From the NCBI GenBank assembly GCA_963675135.1, contig OY776132.1:7936001-8000000 (forward strand): a DNA stretch of 64,000 nt, read 5' to 3'. Origin of the DNA: Galeopsis tetrahit. Taxonomy: Eukaryota; Streptophyta; Magnoliopsida; Lamiales; Lamiaceae. Below the pieces are notes generated by a model. The model was not told the DNA's origin. It was given only the letters and a program-made list of their open reading frames with translations, and did not search any database. Positions 31,032-41,075 of the stretch are shown in pieces. A program made the position numbers and the translations under genes. Positions within the stretch are counted from its first letter, which is position 1. Every line of letters begins with the position of its first letter.

Positions 31032-34000
31032 TCAGAAACAGTGAATGGGCTCTCTAGACCAGGCCTCATAAGTGAACCAATTACTAAAAGATTTACAGGC
31101 CTTAATCCACCTAAAAGATTCAACCTTAATGAATTCAGAAATGTCTTCTGCAATGAAATCTACTCCATTAAAAGCCTTCTTATTTCTACCTTTCCAAAGG
31201 TTCCACACTGTGCAGTGCCACACCAGGGCCCAAATCTCTTTCCATTTTTTACTAGCAACGTCGCAATGAATCTCGAAATGTAGAAGTCCCGTTGCCCCGA
31301 CTCTATACTGAAGATCGAACCAATCATAAATCAGATGCCATACCTTAGAAGTGATGGAACACAGGAAGAAGATATGATCCGTGCTTTCTTCTTGAGCGCC
31401 ACAAAACAAACAGTTAGTCGCAAAGTGGAGGTTGTACGCCCCACGTCTTTTGAGATTAGAGATTGTTGGAATCTTGTCCTGTATCATTCTCCATGAAAAA
31501 GCTCCAGCTTTAAGAGGCCCTCCGTTGGTCCATAAGCAACGAAGCTCCTCCAAATCTGGTAAGCTCTCGTTCGAATCAGCCTCCAGTAAACGATAAGCTG
31601 ATCTCACCGAAAATCTGCCGTCCTTTTCCGGTTCCCAAGTCCAGTAGTCTTCTTCCTTTGATTCCACAATATACCTGCTGATACACTCAGACATACTATT
31701 AGCATTAACGGTCTCCCTATCTAATAGGTTACGACTCCAACACCAATTAAACGACCACGCCCCTTCCACCCACACAACTCTATCCGACACCAAACAGTTT
31801 TTGACACTCTCTAACCGATATAATCTAGGAAAAAGATTCCTAAGACTCTCCCCCCCCCCCCCCACCCAGGTATCGACCCAAAATCTAGTAGACCTCCCGT
31901 TACAAACGACTCTATTACAGTTCTGGAGAAACCAATCACTAGACCCAATAAGATAAACAAGAGAAGACCACCAAGGGGACCAGGTCTTCGGACACCTACC
32001 TTTTCTACCTAGCAATTCAACACACTCTATAAAGCTGCCATATTTAGATGCAATCACCTCAGCCCACAAACCCCTTTTCTCTTGAATCGCTCTCCACCCC
32101 CATTTACCCAATAATGCAAAATTAAATAATTTGAGATTTTTAATACCAAGACCACCCAGTCCCTGTTCCTGCACAAAATTTCCCACCTCACCCATGGTAT
32201 CCTTCTTGCCTTGGGATCACCGTTGCTCCACAGAAAATTCCTTTGAGATGAGAGGATAGATTTTAACACCTTGATAGGGGCTTGGTTAAGGGATAGGGAA
32301 TAGGTAGGGAGGTTAGCGAGAACAGAATTAATGAGTACCAATCTACCCCCGAAAGAGAGTGATTTGATGTTCCAAGAGCTAAGTCGGTTGTCCACTTTAT
32401 GAATGATCTCTTTCCAGTTTGATACCTTGTTGAATTTTGCCCCAATCTTTAAACCGAGATAATCCAGAGGGAGGCCTGCAGTCCTACAATTCAGGATAGA
32501 AGCCCACTTTGACAGATCATCACTAGATACATTGATGCCCGATAAAGTACTCTTAAAGAAGTTTATTTTAAGACCCGACCACAATTCGAAGAGTCTAAGA
32601 ATGCTCTTAAGCACCAAAATATTGCTGCTATCTGCTTCCCCGAAAAAGAGGGTGTCATCCGCAAACTGCAGGTGTGACACCTTGATCTTGTTGTTGCCAA
32701 CACAGACCGGCCTAAAGAATCCGCAGTCGACCGCTCTATTAAGCATTAGGCTAAGACATTCCCCCACAATAGTAAAAAGGAAAGGCGACAGGGGGTCACC
32801 TTGCCTGAGGCCCTTCTCCATCAAGAATTCTTTAGTCGGGCTTCCATTCACAAGAATAGATAGAGAAGCAGATTGAGTACATTCTTTAATCCACATAATC
32901 CATCTCTTGTCGAAACCCATCTGATCCATCATTTCGAGCAGGAAGCCATGGTCCACTGAGTCATACGCCTTCTCAAAGTCGAGCTTGAATAAGAAAATTT
33001 TAGATCGATTGAGGGAAGCTTCAGCAATTATTTCGTTCGCCACCACTACACTATCCAAGATACTTCTGCCACTAATAAAAGCAGATTGATTCAAGGAGAT
33101 GACACTGTCGAGCACCTTCGATAGTCTATTGGCTAAGATCTTAGAGAGCACTTTGTAGAGACTTCCCACTAGCGAAATCGGCCTGAACTTTTTGATAAGC
33201 GTAGGATTGCGGACTTTCGGGACAAGTGTGATGAATGTCGCATTTATGCCTCTTGCCAACTTAGCGTGAGAGTAGAACTCTGTTAAGGCCCTGAAAAAAT
33301 CATCTTCCAGCACGTACCAGTAGCGTCTAATAAAATTGAAATTAAATCCGTCTGGGCCCGGACTCTTGTTCCCACCACAACTCCACACAGCTTGCTTCAA
33401 TTCTTCTCTGGAGAAAGAGTTGCACAAGACAGAATTCTCTACTCCATCAATCTTGGGGCAGATGATGCCCTGAATAGACGGTCTGGTCCAAGGCTGCTTC
33501 GAGAAACTTTCCTTAAAAGCGTTAAAGATACCCGATTTAATTTCTTCCACATCATCAACCCACTGCCCTTTGAAGTATAAGCCTAGAATTTCATTTCTCC
33601 TTTGGTTCTTGCGAACTGAAGAGTGGAAAAAACTAGAATTTGAGTCTCCTTCTTGTAACCATTTCGATCTAGACTTTTGATATAGGAGCCTGAGTTTCTT
33701 GTCCCTGTTCAAATTAAGAGCCGAACTAACTTCTGATCTGCGTTGCGCCTCCTCCTTGCTCCAGCCCCGAGATTCCAGCTTCATGTCTAAATCGTGTAGA
33801 ATGGCCTCCTCATTTTTTATAGACTGGTCGAGGTTATTCCCATCACGCCCTTTCCAGTTTCTGATCTCTACTTTCAGAGCCTTGAATTTTTCTTTAATGA
33901 CATAGGCTCCCCAACCACTGATACTATCTGACCTCCACACATCTTCAACCAATTTCTTGAAGTCTTTCTCTTCTGACCACCAGTTGATGAACTTGAAAGG

Positions 34001-34720
34001 TTTTGGCCCCCAGTCTCTTGCAACTCCATCACTAAGGACAATAGGGGCATGATCAGAAAAAGATCTCTTAAGACCTTCTTGTCTCGAATGAGGCCACGAG
34101 TTAATCCATTCCTTCGACACCAGGAACCGATCGATCCTGCTGCAACATTCGCCATTGTCCTTGTACCAAGTATACTTTCTACGCAATAGAGGGAGGTCGA
34201 TCAAATCCGCCCCATCCACGAAAGATTTGAATAAGGTATCAATGCGGCTTCTCCCAAATTTCCTGAAATTCTTCCTTTCCGAGTGGTGTAGAATAGAGTT
34301 AAAATCCCCACATAAGCACCATCTAGCCGACAACTCCTTAGTAATTCTAGCCTCCAGATTGACCCATAATTCCTCTTTATTGTTGTTAGCATAAACATTA
34401 ACAATCTTGATCTCCTGATTTCCCGGGCTCCATACACCTTCTATTCCAATAGCGTCACCATCGTCCCAAGTGATAGACTACCTGAAATTCGAGACCCTCC
34501 AGACACAAAGCATGCCCCCGGAGAGTCCGACTGCCCCTTTAAAGAACCAATCGAAGTCGTCCCCCTCCCATATAGCCTTAATAACCTCGACACTAATATA
34601 GTCGAGCTTTGTTTCCTGAATACACACAAAATCCGCTTCCACCTGTGAGATGAGTTCCCTCACTAGTTTCCTCTTTCTCTTATTTCCCAAGCCCCTGACG
34701 TTTACACTCAAAATCTTCAT
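31032..34720 (-). pseudogene. LINE ORF2: endonuclease, reverse transcriptase, zf-RVT
   Basis: Starts MKILSVNVRGLGNK at 34720. Endonuclease motifs are FVCIQETKLD, CGDFNSILH and SDHAPIVL. Reverse transcriptase motifs are NKSPGPDGF, FRPISLVGSLYK, LDFEKAYDSVDH, GLRQGDPLSPFLF and the catalytic LQFADD. The C-terminal zinc-binding zf-RVT domain has LWTNGGPLKAGAFSWRM and CLFCGAQEESTDHIFFLC. A TAG at 34478-34480 interrupts the endonuclease; the same frame continues after it. A frameshift at about 32150-32195 puts the last 370 residues in another frame. A 14-base C run (31850-31863) lies in the C-terminal part. Confidence 0.9.
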
Positions 34721-34767
34721 AAAATAGAGAAAAAACATCCCGTAAGCATCTGAAAACTCCCCAATAC

Positions 34768-36819
34768 CTAAGAGAGGGCCTTGCGATCTCTCTCCTCAAA
34801 TTCCATCATCTTTTGAGTAAGGAACGAGGAGTCCTTTTCTTCACAAAAACCCATGAGATTGCAGGCTTCAAAAATCGCAGCAGCCTCATTCTCGATCGAC
34901 ATTTTTTGTAGTGGGGGGTCTCCTGAATTGATTGTTTGGCGGTTTGCTGCCCTTCTCTTCTTTTTAGCTTTTTTAGGACGACTTGGGCCTAGGGATTTAT
35001 GCCCCGAGTCCAGGTCATGGATAAAATTTGACCAGATCACATTGTGGTTCAGAATTGGCCCAGTCTGTTTCTTTTTACTTGTGGAGTTGGGTCTAGACTT
35101 AATACTTTGGACATGGGCCTTATCAATCAAGGGGCCCAAATTGAAGGGGTCAGAAGAAGATGGCTTGTGGGCTACAAAATCTTTGTTCTCTAAGGGAGCG
35201 TCCACAGCTGGCCCATTATCACCAAAATTCTGATCAACAGGGCCCACCCCTTGGGACAAAGAATTCTCTTCCGCTTCTGAGGGTAACTCAAGCGCTAATA
35301 CTCTAGGGTTTAACGCGTCAGCTTCAATCCGAGTATCATTCATAAAAGACTGGTGGGGCCTTTCATCGCTAACGATACCTTTGGCGGCGCATGCATTAGA
35401 ACGTTGCTCATTAAAATTATCGGGGTGCACAGAAACCGAGGGAGGTGTCCCCGAGAGAATAGAATTATCATTAATACTCCTGTCTCGTAATGATTGTTTG
35501 GATGGAGGACTGTTCGTCTTCTCAAAATTCACCGGAGAGCTGCCGCCGAACCCTTCTGGCTCCGATCCTTCTGAGTCCCATAAGGAGCTAGCAATTTCAG
35601 ACGAGGAATCAATACTAGACGTCTCTATGCAAGAGTCAGACTCCAAGGGTGCAGGGACTGCCTGAAAATTATACTGATCTTCCGCCCCTGAAGCCTCTGT
35701 CACCCAAACTTGATATATAGACTTATCAATAGAAATCTGGAGATTAGCATTGATAAAGTTCCAACAATTCGTAGCAATGAGAACTCGACCTTTCCTCAGA
35801 TCGCTCTTAGATAACGTGCTAACAGGAATAGATACCACCTTGCCAAAAGAGGATCCTATAGCAGAAAATGTGTCCTTGCTCCACACATGTAGCGGAACTC
35901 CATAAATAAGAAGCCAAACTTGACGAATCTGAACAATGTCCTCAGGTTCCCACGATCTGATCGAACTAAAGAACTGGTTAATCCAAGAAGAATCTTCTCC
36001 CAATAGAGAATCGCCAACATACTCCCCATTGGGAATGATCAGTACCTTCAGGCCACCCAGGGCAAGCACCTTAAAATTCATATAACCTCCTTTCGAAAGA
36101 TCCTCCTGAAGAGAAGACAAAATATTCTCATTATGGGCAAACCCCACCAAGCAACTCTTAGCCCATTTAAAGTTCTCTTCCTCGACAAAGCATTCCACGT
36201 TAAACTGCAACATATCTCTTGGAGAAGGTGGGTCAAGGGGTTGAGGACCCTCTACATTCTCCATAACTTCTTTGAAGCTCCTAAAATCTCTGTATCCCCC
36301 ACTAATGGGATAGCTACTGGAAAGCCTTCTTTTATCGACAAACGACTTAGATCCTGCAACTGCCGCCCTGATCTTCCTTGATCCGATCCACATCTTATCG
36401 ATTTCTGCTGCTATACAGTTTATGTTGGGGCCTTCCACAAAGGAGACGAAAGCAAACCTTCTTCCAAATCTCGTCCTCTTGGTCGGGATAAACACATCCT
36501 TAATCCTTCCATATCGCCTAAGACATTCGAAAAGGTCCAGCTCTCTCCAGTCCTCCGGGAAGTTCGAAACAAACACTCTGCGGTTGCCGACTGAGTTCTT
36601 ATTAGACAACAATCCACGCTTTTCCTGGGGGTAGTGATACTCAAATCTGTTATGGCGGGATGGGGGTGGGTGGTTAGGGGGTTGTAGATTAGGTTTCACA
36701 GGGCGGGGTGGGTAAGAGGGTTGAGGTTGGGAGGGTTTAAGAAACTCTAGGGAAGGGATAGCGGCTTGGGTGTGGGTGGCAGGGAAGGGATAGCGGCTTG
36801 GGTGTGGGTGAGACGTCAT
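34768..36819 (-). CDS. LINE ORF1: RRM-type nucleic-acid-binding protein
   Basis: 683 residues from ATG 36819 (MTSHPHPSRYPFPATHTQ) to the stop at 34768, 47 bases before ORF2. After a Pro-rich N-terminus there is an RRM fold (RRVFVSNFPEDWRELDLFEC, RFGRRFAFVSF). A region resembling plant DUF4283 (QVWLLIYGVPLHVW) and a long Ser/Pro-rich tail with a basic KKAKKKRRAANR cluster follow. By analogy it packages the element RNA. The open frame continues upstream of this ATG into the older LINE (YRPISLIGCLHKT), but that part belongs to the target, not to this protein. Confidence 0.85.
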   Translation of the reverse strand: MTSHPHPSRYPFPATHTQAAIPSLEFLKPSQPQPSYPPRPVKPNLQPPNHPPPSRHNRFEYHYPQEKRGLLSNKNSVGNRRVFVSNFPEDWRELDLFECLRRYGRIKDVFIPTKRTRFGRRFAFVSFVEGPNINCIAAEIDKMWIGSRKIRAAVAGSKSFVDKRRLSSSYPISGGYRDFRSFKEVMENVEGPQPLDPPSPRDMLQFNVECFVEEENFKWAKSCLVGFAHNENILSSLQEDLSKGGYMNFKVLALGGLKVLIIPNGEYVGDSLLGEDSSWINQFFSSIRSWEPEDIVQIRQVWLLIYGVPLHVWSKDTFSAIGSSFGKVVSIPVSTLSKSDLRKGRVLIATNCWNFINANLQISIDKSIYQVWVTEASGAEDQYNFQAVPAPLESDSCIETSSIDSSSEIASSLWDSEGSEPEGFGGSSPVNFEKTNSPPSKQSLRDRSINDNSILSGTPPSVSVHPDNFNEQRSNACAAKGIVSDERPHQSFMNDTRIEADALNPRVLALELPSEAEENSLSQGVGPVDQNFGDNGPAVDAPLENKDFVAHKPSSSDPFNLGPLIDKAHVQSIKSRPNSTSKKKQTGPILNHNVIWSNFIHDLDSGHKSLGPSRPKKAKKKRRAANRQTINSGDPPLQKMSIENEAAAIFEACNLMGFCEEKDSSFLTQKMMEFEERDRKALS
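36749..36810. repeat. 30-bp tandem repeat at the start of LINE ORF1
   Basis: agggaagggatagcggcttg... occurs at 36749-36778 and again at 36781-36810, period 32. Because 32 is not a multiple of three, the two copies are translated in different frames. Confidence 0.8.
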
Positions 36820-36839
36820 TTTTAATCTGTTAGCAATGG

Positions 36840-37150
36840 TTACCGAACAAAAAAAAAAAATTATGTTAGCAATGGTTTTATGTAAACACCCTATCAAGGA
36901 GATCGGTCTATAATCCTTCATCTTCGTTAGATTAGCTCTTTTTGGGATGAAGGTGATGAACGAAGAGTTGTAGTCCCCCACGAATTCTCTATTTTTTCTC
37001 AAATTCCATAACGTACACTTAAATATGTCATCTTTAAGAATGTCTCAAAACTCAAAAGTAATGGATGAACTTACAATTAAATCCGTCTGGCTCGGGACTC
37101 TTGTTAGTGACACATTGCCACACGACATCCTTTATCACAAAATCTAAAAA
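36840..37150 (-). pseudogene. Older LINE reverse transcriptase, 5' portion
   Basis: Minus-strand frames read VIKDVVWQCVTNKSPEPDGF, then NREFVGDYNSSFITFIPKR and DYRPISLIGCLHKTIAN. These are the N-terminal reverse transcriptase blocks preceding those at 30570-30900. Stops and shifts show it is old. It ends in the repeated site described among the findings. Confidence 0.75.
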
Positions 37151-38323
37151 CTCATAAGTCCGAGCTTATGAAATTTAAGACATTCCACCCTTGACCCGTT
37201 CCACTAGTCACACAAAAATGCCTTCAACACTTTGTATTGTACTTTCTAAGCAAAGTGTATATGCACATAATAAATCCTCTAAGACCATGTTTGATAGCAG
37301 AACTGATTAGACTAGATTAGAATGATATCTAAACTTTATAGATTTTAAAGAATAATCTACCCTTAATTTAAATTGTCAAATAAACTATTATAAGGGCTGA
37401 GATAAAGTTAATCTATATTTAATTTAAGCTATCAAACATGACTTAATGCCACAATTACTCACATCCAAACTTTTGTTCAATACACATGTAAAACATTTTT
37501 AGCACTATATACTATCACATGTAGTTTTACCGTATGTATATTAAGACAAATTCTTTTATACAATAGAATGTATAGATACATTTGAATTTTACTAATTTTT
37601 AATGTTCAATTTATCTTTAACTCAACATTTAACACAATTTATTGAAGTCTAATTACAATCGTAATTGCACCCAAGTATCACTCATTCATGGGTTAATTGT
37701 ATGCAACATACGCACTTCCAATGCATTGATTCAATTGATGTTGATAATTTTTACTCCACTATTTTTGCTCCTAAATAAACTAATCCAGAAACACCCACAA
37801 TAAAATTATTAGGCTTGAATTGGATGGAACGATTTGATAATACAATAAATTTGAAGAAAATGAATTCAGAATGAGGATGAAACGAGGCGAAAAAGAGCAG
37901 ATAATTGATTACAGATGCCTGCTCGTCCTCTTGGCCTCGTTCACCAATTCACTGTTCCGTGCTCTGTACGGGGCAGGAGGCCCGCCCTACCGTATTTGGA
38001 ATTCTGGAAAATCTATTCGTTTTATTTTCTACTCAAACAGGTAGAGAACATAAAGTTGGATTTACAGTATTTCCCTAATAAAATGGGAGCAAATATGTAT
38101 CAAACAAACATTATATGTTTCCATCATTATTCATTCTCATTCTATATTTTTGTTGCAAATAATCTCAACAGCTTCAACATCTCCATCAAATCAATAGAAA
38201 TTATTAAGCTTAATTGTGCACAAAGGATGTTCAAATGAGATTATAATGCTAAAACTAGATCTTTCTTTAAAAATGAGCAAGATAGAAAGAGACCGCAATA
38301 ACCAACAGGTAAGCTGAAACGAA
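37151..38323. other. Intergenic DNA, no gene seen
   Basis: Mostly AT-rich. A GC-richer patch at 37900-38000 with gggcaggaggcccgccc has no recognisable origin. The NDUFA5 3' untranslated region should lie at its right end. Confidence 0.4.
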
Positions 38324-40980
38324 CTACTTGGCTTGTGAGTCGTTGGATTTATTAATAGCAGTATCTACCTTTTCAGAGGCTGATATAACATACTTCAAAG
38401 TGCCAGTCTCAACAGCCTTTAACGTCGTGTAGAACTCTTCAGGAAGAGGACCGGGTCGATGCAACGGTACATGCTTGGGTACTGGTGCATCATTCTCAAT
38501 AACTTCACATTCGTAGTCATCAGGAATACCCCAAGGGTCCCATTCTGCGCCCAATTTAAAACAATGTGGTCAGTCAATAGCAGGTGGCTTCAGTTAAGAG
38601 ATATAATGAGAGTACCAGATGATTTAATTGGGGAATCAACGCTCCAAGATAAATAAACAGTGTTTTTTAGTTGAATATCAGGTTAAACCCATAATTTTAC
38701 ATCATCGTTGATTAAATGATTGTGTCTAAGCATATATATTTTCAAAAGTAACGGTATGAAGTTTGTTTGCTTATCACGTTTTCTTTCTAATGAATGATTT
38801 TGGACCTTGGTAGCTTAATTGCAACAACTCGTTGTAGAGCTCACGTTTAGTTAATTTAGAACGAGAAAACAAAGAGTGTGCATATGTTTAACTTCAGAGT
38901 TCTCTGAAGATGGAGACCAGAAAAGAAAGATTGCCTTCTTGATATAAATAGTACTGTCAATTAATTCCTTTTAACACCTGTCCAACTCTAGAGCCCCACA
39001 TAACCGGTGAGGATTTTTATTTGACAGAAGTCTCAACACATGCTAATTGAAAAATATCTATAATAAGGAGATTTGACTTAATTCTTTGGATTAAGTTTTA
39101 AGCCTTCAACTAAATTGATGTGATTGGAGTTAAGACAATAGGAAACTCAATTAACATAATTAACTGAAATAAATTCTCCTCAAAAGAGGCCACAGAGAAT
39201 AATCTCTGCTAGTGAAAACATAATTTAAATAAATTTAAACCTAAACCCTAACTTAAGCCCCAATAAAGCCCACGCGTTATTTATTCCATAACATAAAAGG
39301 CCCCACTATAATTGTAATAATAAGGCCCAACTATACTAATAGTAACAATAATATAATAATATGGTGTCTATCATGATGTAAATTTGCTCATCCAGATTCT
39401 TTCTAAACACTGAAAGGAAAAGGTTTGTGCTTCCTCCCATCAGAGTTTTGAAGCATATACAAAGAACTGTACTGCTGTCGCAGCCCTACCTTGCCTTATT
39501 AGTTCAGCATCAATAAAAAATTTTAAGCTCTAATTGTGAGATTACTTTGTCGTATTTCCCATGGGTCTGTATTTTGTCTTTAGTCCATTCTACAAATTTG
39601 ATATGTTCCACATGCAAATCACTTGTGCAACTGAAATGAGCTCGATCACCTCAGTATAGGGAATTCATGTGAGTTTTGACAGTAGGCTAAGACTTTAAGA
39701 ACATACAAGGCTTCCAAATACAGCAATGAGTTTAACTTCAAATAAAACTAAACCAAAAAATTTCATATCTAGATAAAAGTTATAGGTTTCCACTCCTTTA
39801 CTGTGAAGAGATTCAAATTATTTATCCAGAAACTGCTATTTTAGCAATTCAAACTCGAAAGTACCCCTATTCTAAAAAAAAAGTCCTTGGTTGTACTTGA
39901 CCAACATAGAACAGCGTCATATCCGTATTTATTTTCTTATACCCTAAATTCTTTTTCCATGATAAAATCTATAAAACAAAGCTTGCATTCAAACAAAGGA
40001 AAAAGAAATCAGAGGCATTGCACCATACTTGACCTTCCATATACGCAGTCACCTTAAATTCGATAATAATCATTCCTTAACATTAAAGGGCCATTAAGTG
40101 AGTCCTGCTAAATGAGGTCTGATCATGGCTTCCACATCTACCTTGTGGAAAGAGATTCAGATTTTTTTTTTTTTTTTTGGAAGAAGAAGATTCAGAATTT
40201 TATGACAATGACCGAATTTCTGAACAATTCAACTTGAATATGGTTTCTCACAGGCACAGCTTAAGCCCCCATTTAACACTAAGAACACAAGCAAATGTTT
40301 AAAGCTTTACCAATTGTTATTCAGCTACCAATTCACTCTAAAGCAAATACACACTTGTTTGCGTGAAGGAAAGAATGTTTAAATGCTTGAGACATCTTTA
40401 TCATCTAGTTGAAACTTAAAATAATTACATTAAAACACCAATATGACAATAATCGATCCCCAAGTAATTTGATTTACCTGCACATTTCTATTTGGATATC
40501 CAAAATCCAAACGAAGCTCAAATTGCAATATTTAGCATCAAATTCTTCATGAACAATCAAGAAATAATAAATAAACACTGAAGAATTATACCTTATGTAA
40601 TCAGTATAGCAAATTAAAATAAAATCGATGCGGAAAAAATGAAACATTTCTAAAAACGCACCAATCATGTGACCGATGAGCTTGATTTCATCCTGAGCTT
40701 CCTCAATCAGCTCTTCGACCTGTCCACATGCGAGTTTTTTCTCAATCGCCTCCCAATCCTCCTCCTCCTGGCACACCTTCAATCGGTGGCGCGTGAAGCT
40801 CTCTACAGCTTTCCGGTATCCCTCGTCCTCCGGCACCGCCTTGATCTTGTCTAGGGTTGTGGTATAGAGTCCGATCAGCACTTCTCGCGCGTTGGGTACG
40901 ACTTCGAGGCCTACGATCCCCGTGGTCTCCTTCACTTTCGCCATCATCATTAATGGCCGCGCCACCCGCCGTAGAAACAT
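38324..40980 (-). CDS. NDUFA5: NADH dehydrogenase 1 alpha subcomplex subunit 5 (complex I B13)
   Basis: Two exons, 40980-40662 and 38544-38324, with one 2117-bp intron; 179 aa. It is an accessory subunit of the peripheral arm of mitochondrial complex I, on the matrix side. The start MFLRRVARPLMMMAKVKETT is Arg-rich as in plant homologues. Diagnostic blocks follow: TTGIVGLEVVPNAREVLI, AVPEDEGYRKAVESFTRHRL, EEEDWEAIEKKLACGQVEEL, then across the junction EWDPWGIPDDYECEVIEN and HVPLHRPGPLPEEFY. The C-terminal 25 or so residues (YVISASEKVDTAINKS) are less conserved and somewhat longer than I would expect. The intron splits the codon for Glu in GHMIEWDPW. The gene looks intact. Confidence 0.95.
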
Positions 40981-40992
40981 ATTTCCGGTGCT

Positions 40993-41075
40993 TCCTCGCT
41001 CTCGACTCGGTGACTATACAGTTGAGTTGGATAGCTCGGCCAGTGAGTCCTCGCTCTCGACTCGGTGACTATACA
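40993..41075. repeat. 28-bp direct repeat at the NDUFA5 5' end
   Basis: tcctcgctctcgactcggtg... is present at 40993-41020 and again at 41048-41075, apparently perfect. The unit lies 13-95 bp upstream of the NDUFA5 ATG, in the leader or core promoter. Confidence 0.8.

Larger units (their letters stand above)
30917..36823 (-). mobile_element. L1-type LINE, nearly full length
   Basis: A 5.9-kb non-LTR retrotransposon with ORF1 and ORF2 and a short poly(A) tail (T run 30918-30925 on plus). It lies between perfect 16-bp target duplications aatctgttagcaatgg at 30901-30916 and 36824-36839. Only four bases precede the ORF1 ATG, so the 5' untranslated region is probably truncated. ORF2 has one stop and one frameshift, so the copy is inactive. 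It is inserted in an older LINE of the same orientation. Confidence 0.92.

Noticed and set aside
36820..37002. N-terminal extension of LINE ORF1 with reverse transcriptase similarity as a fusion protein
   Set aside because: It crosses the 16-bp target duplication and belongs to the older LINE into which the L1 jumped.
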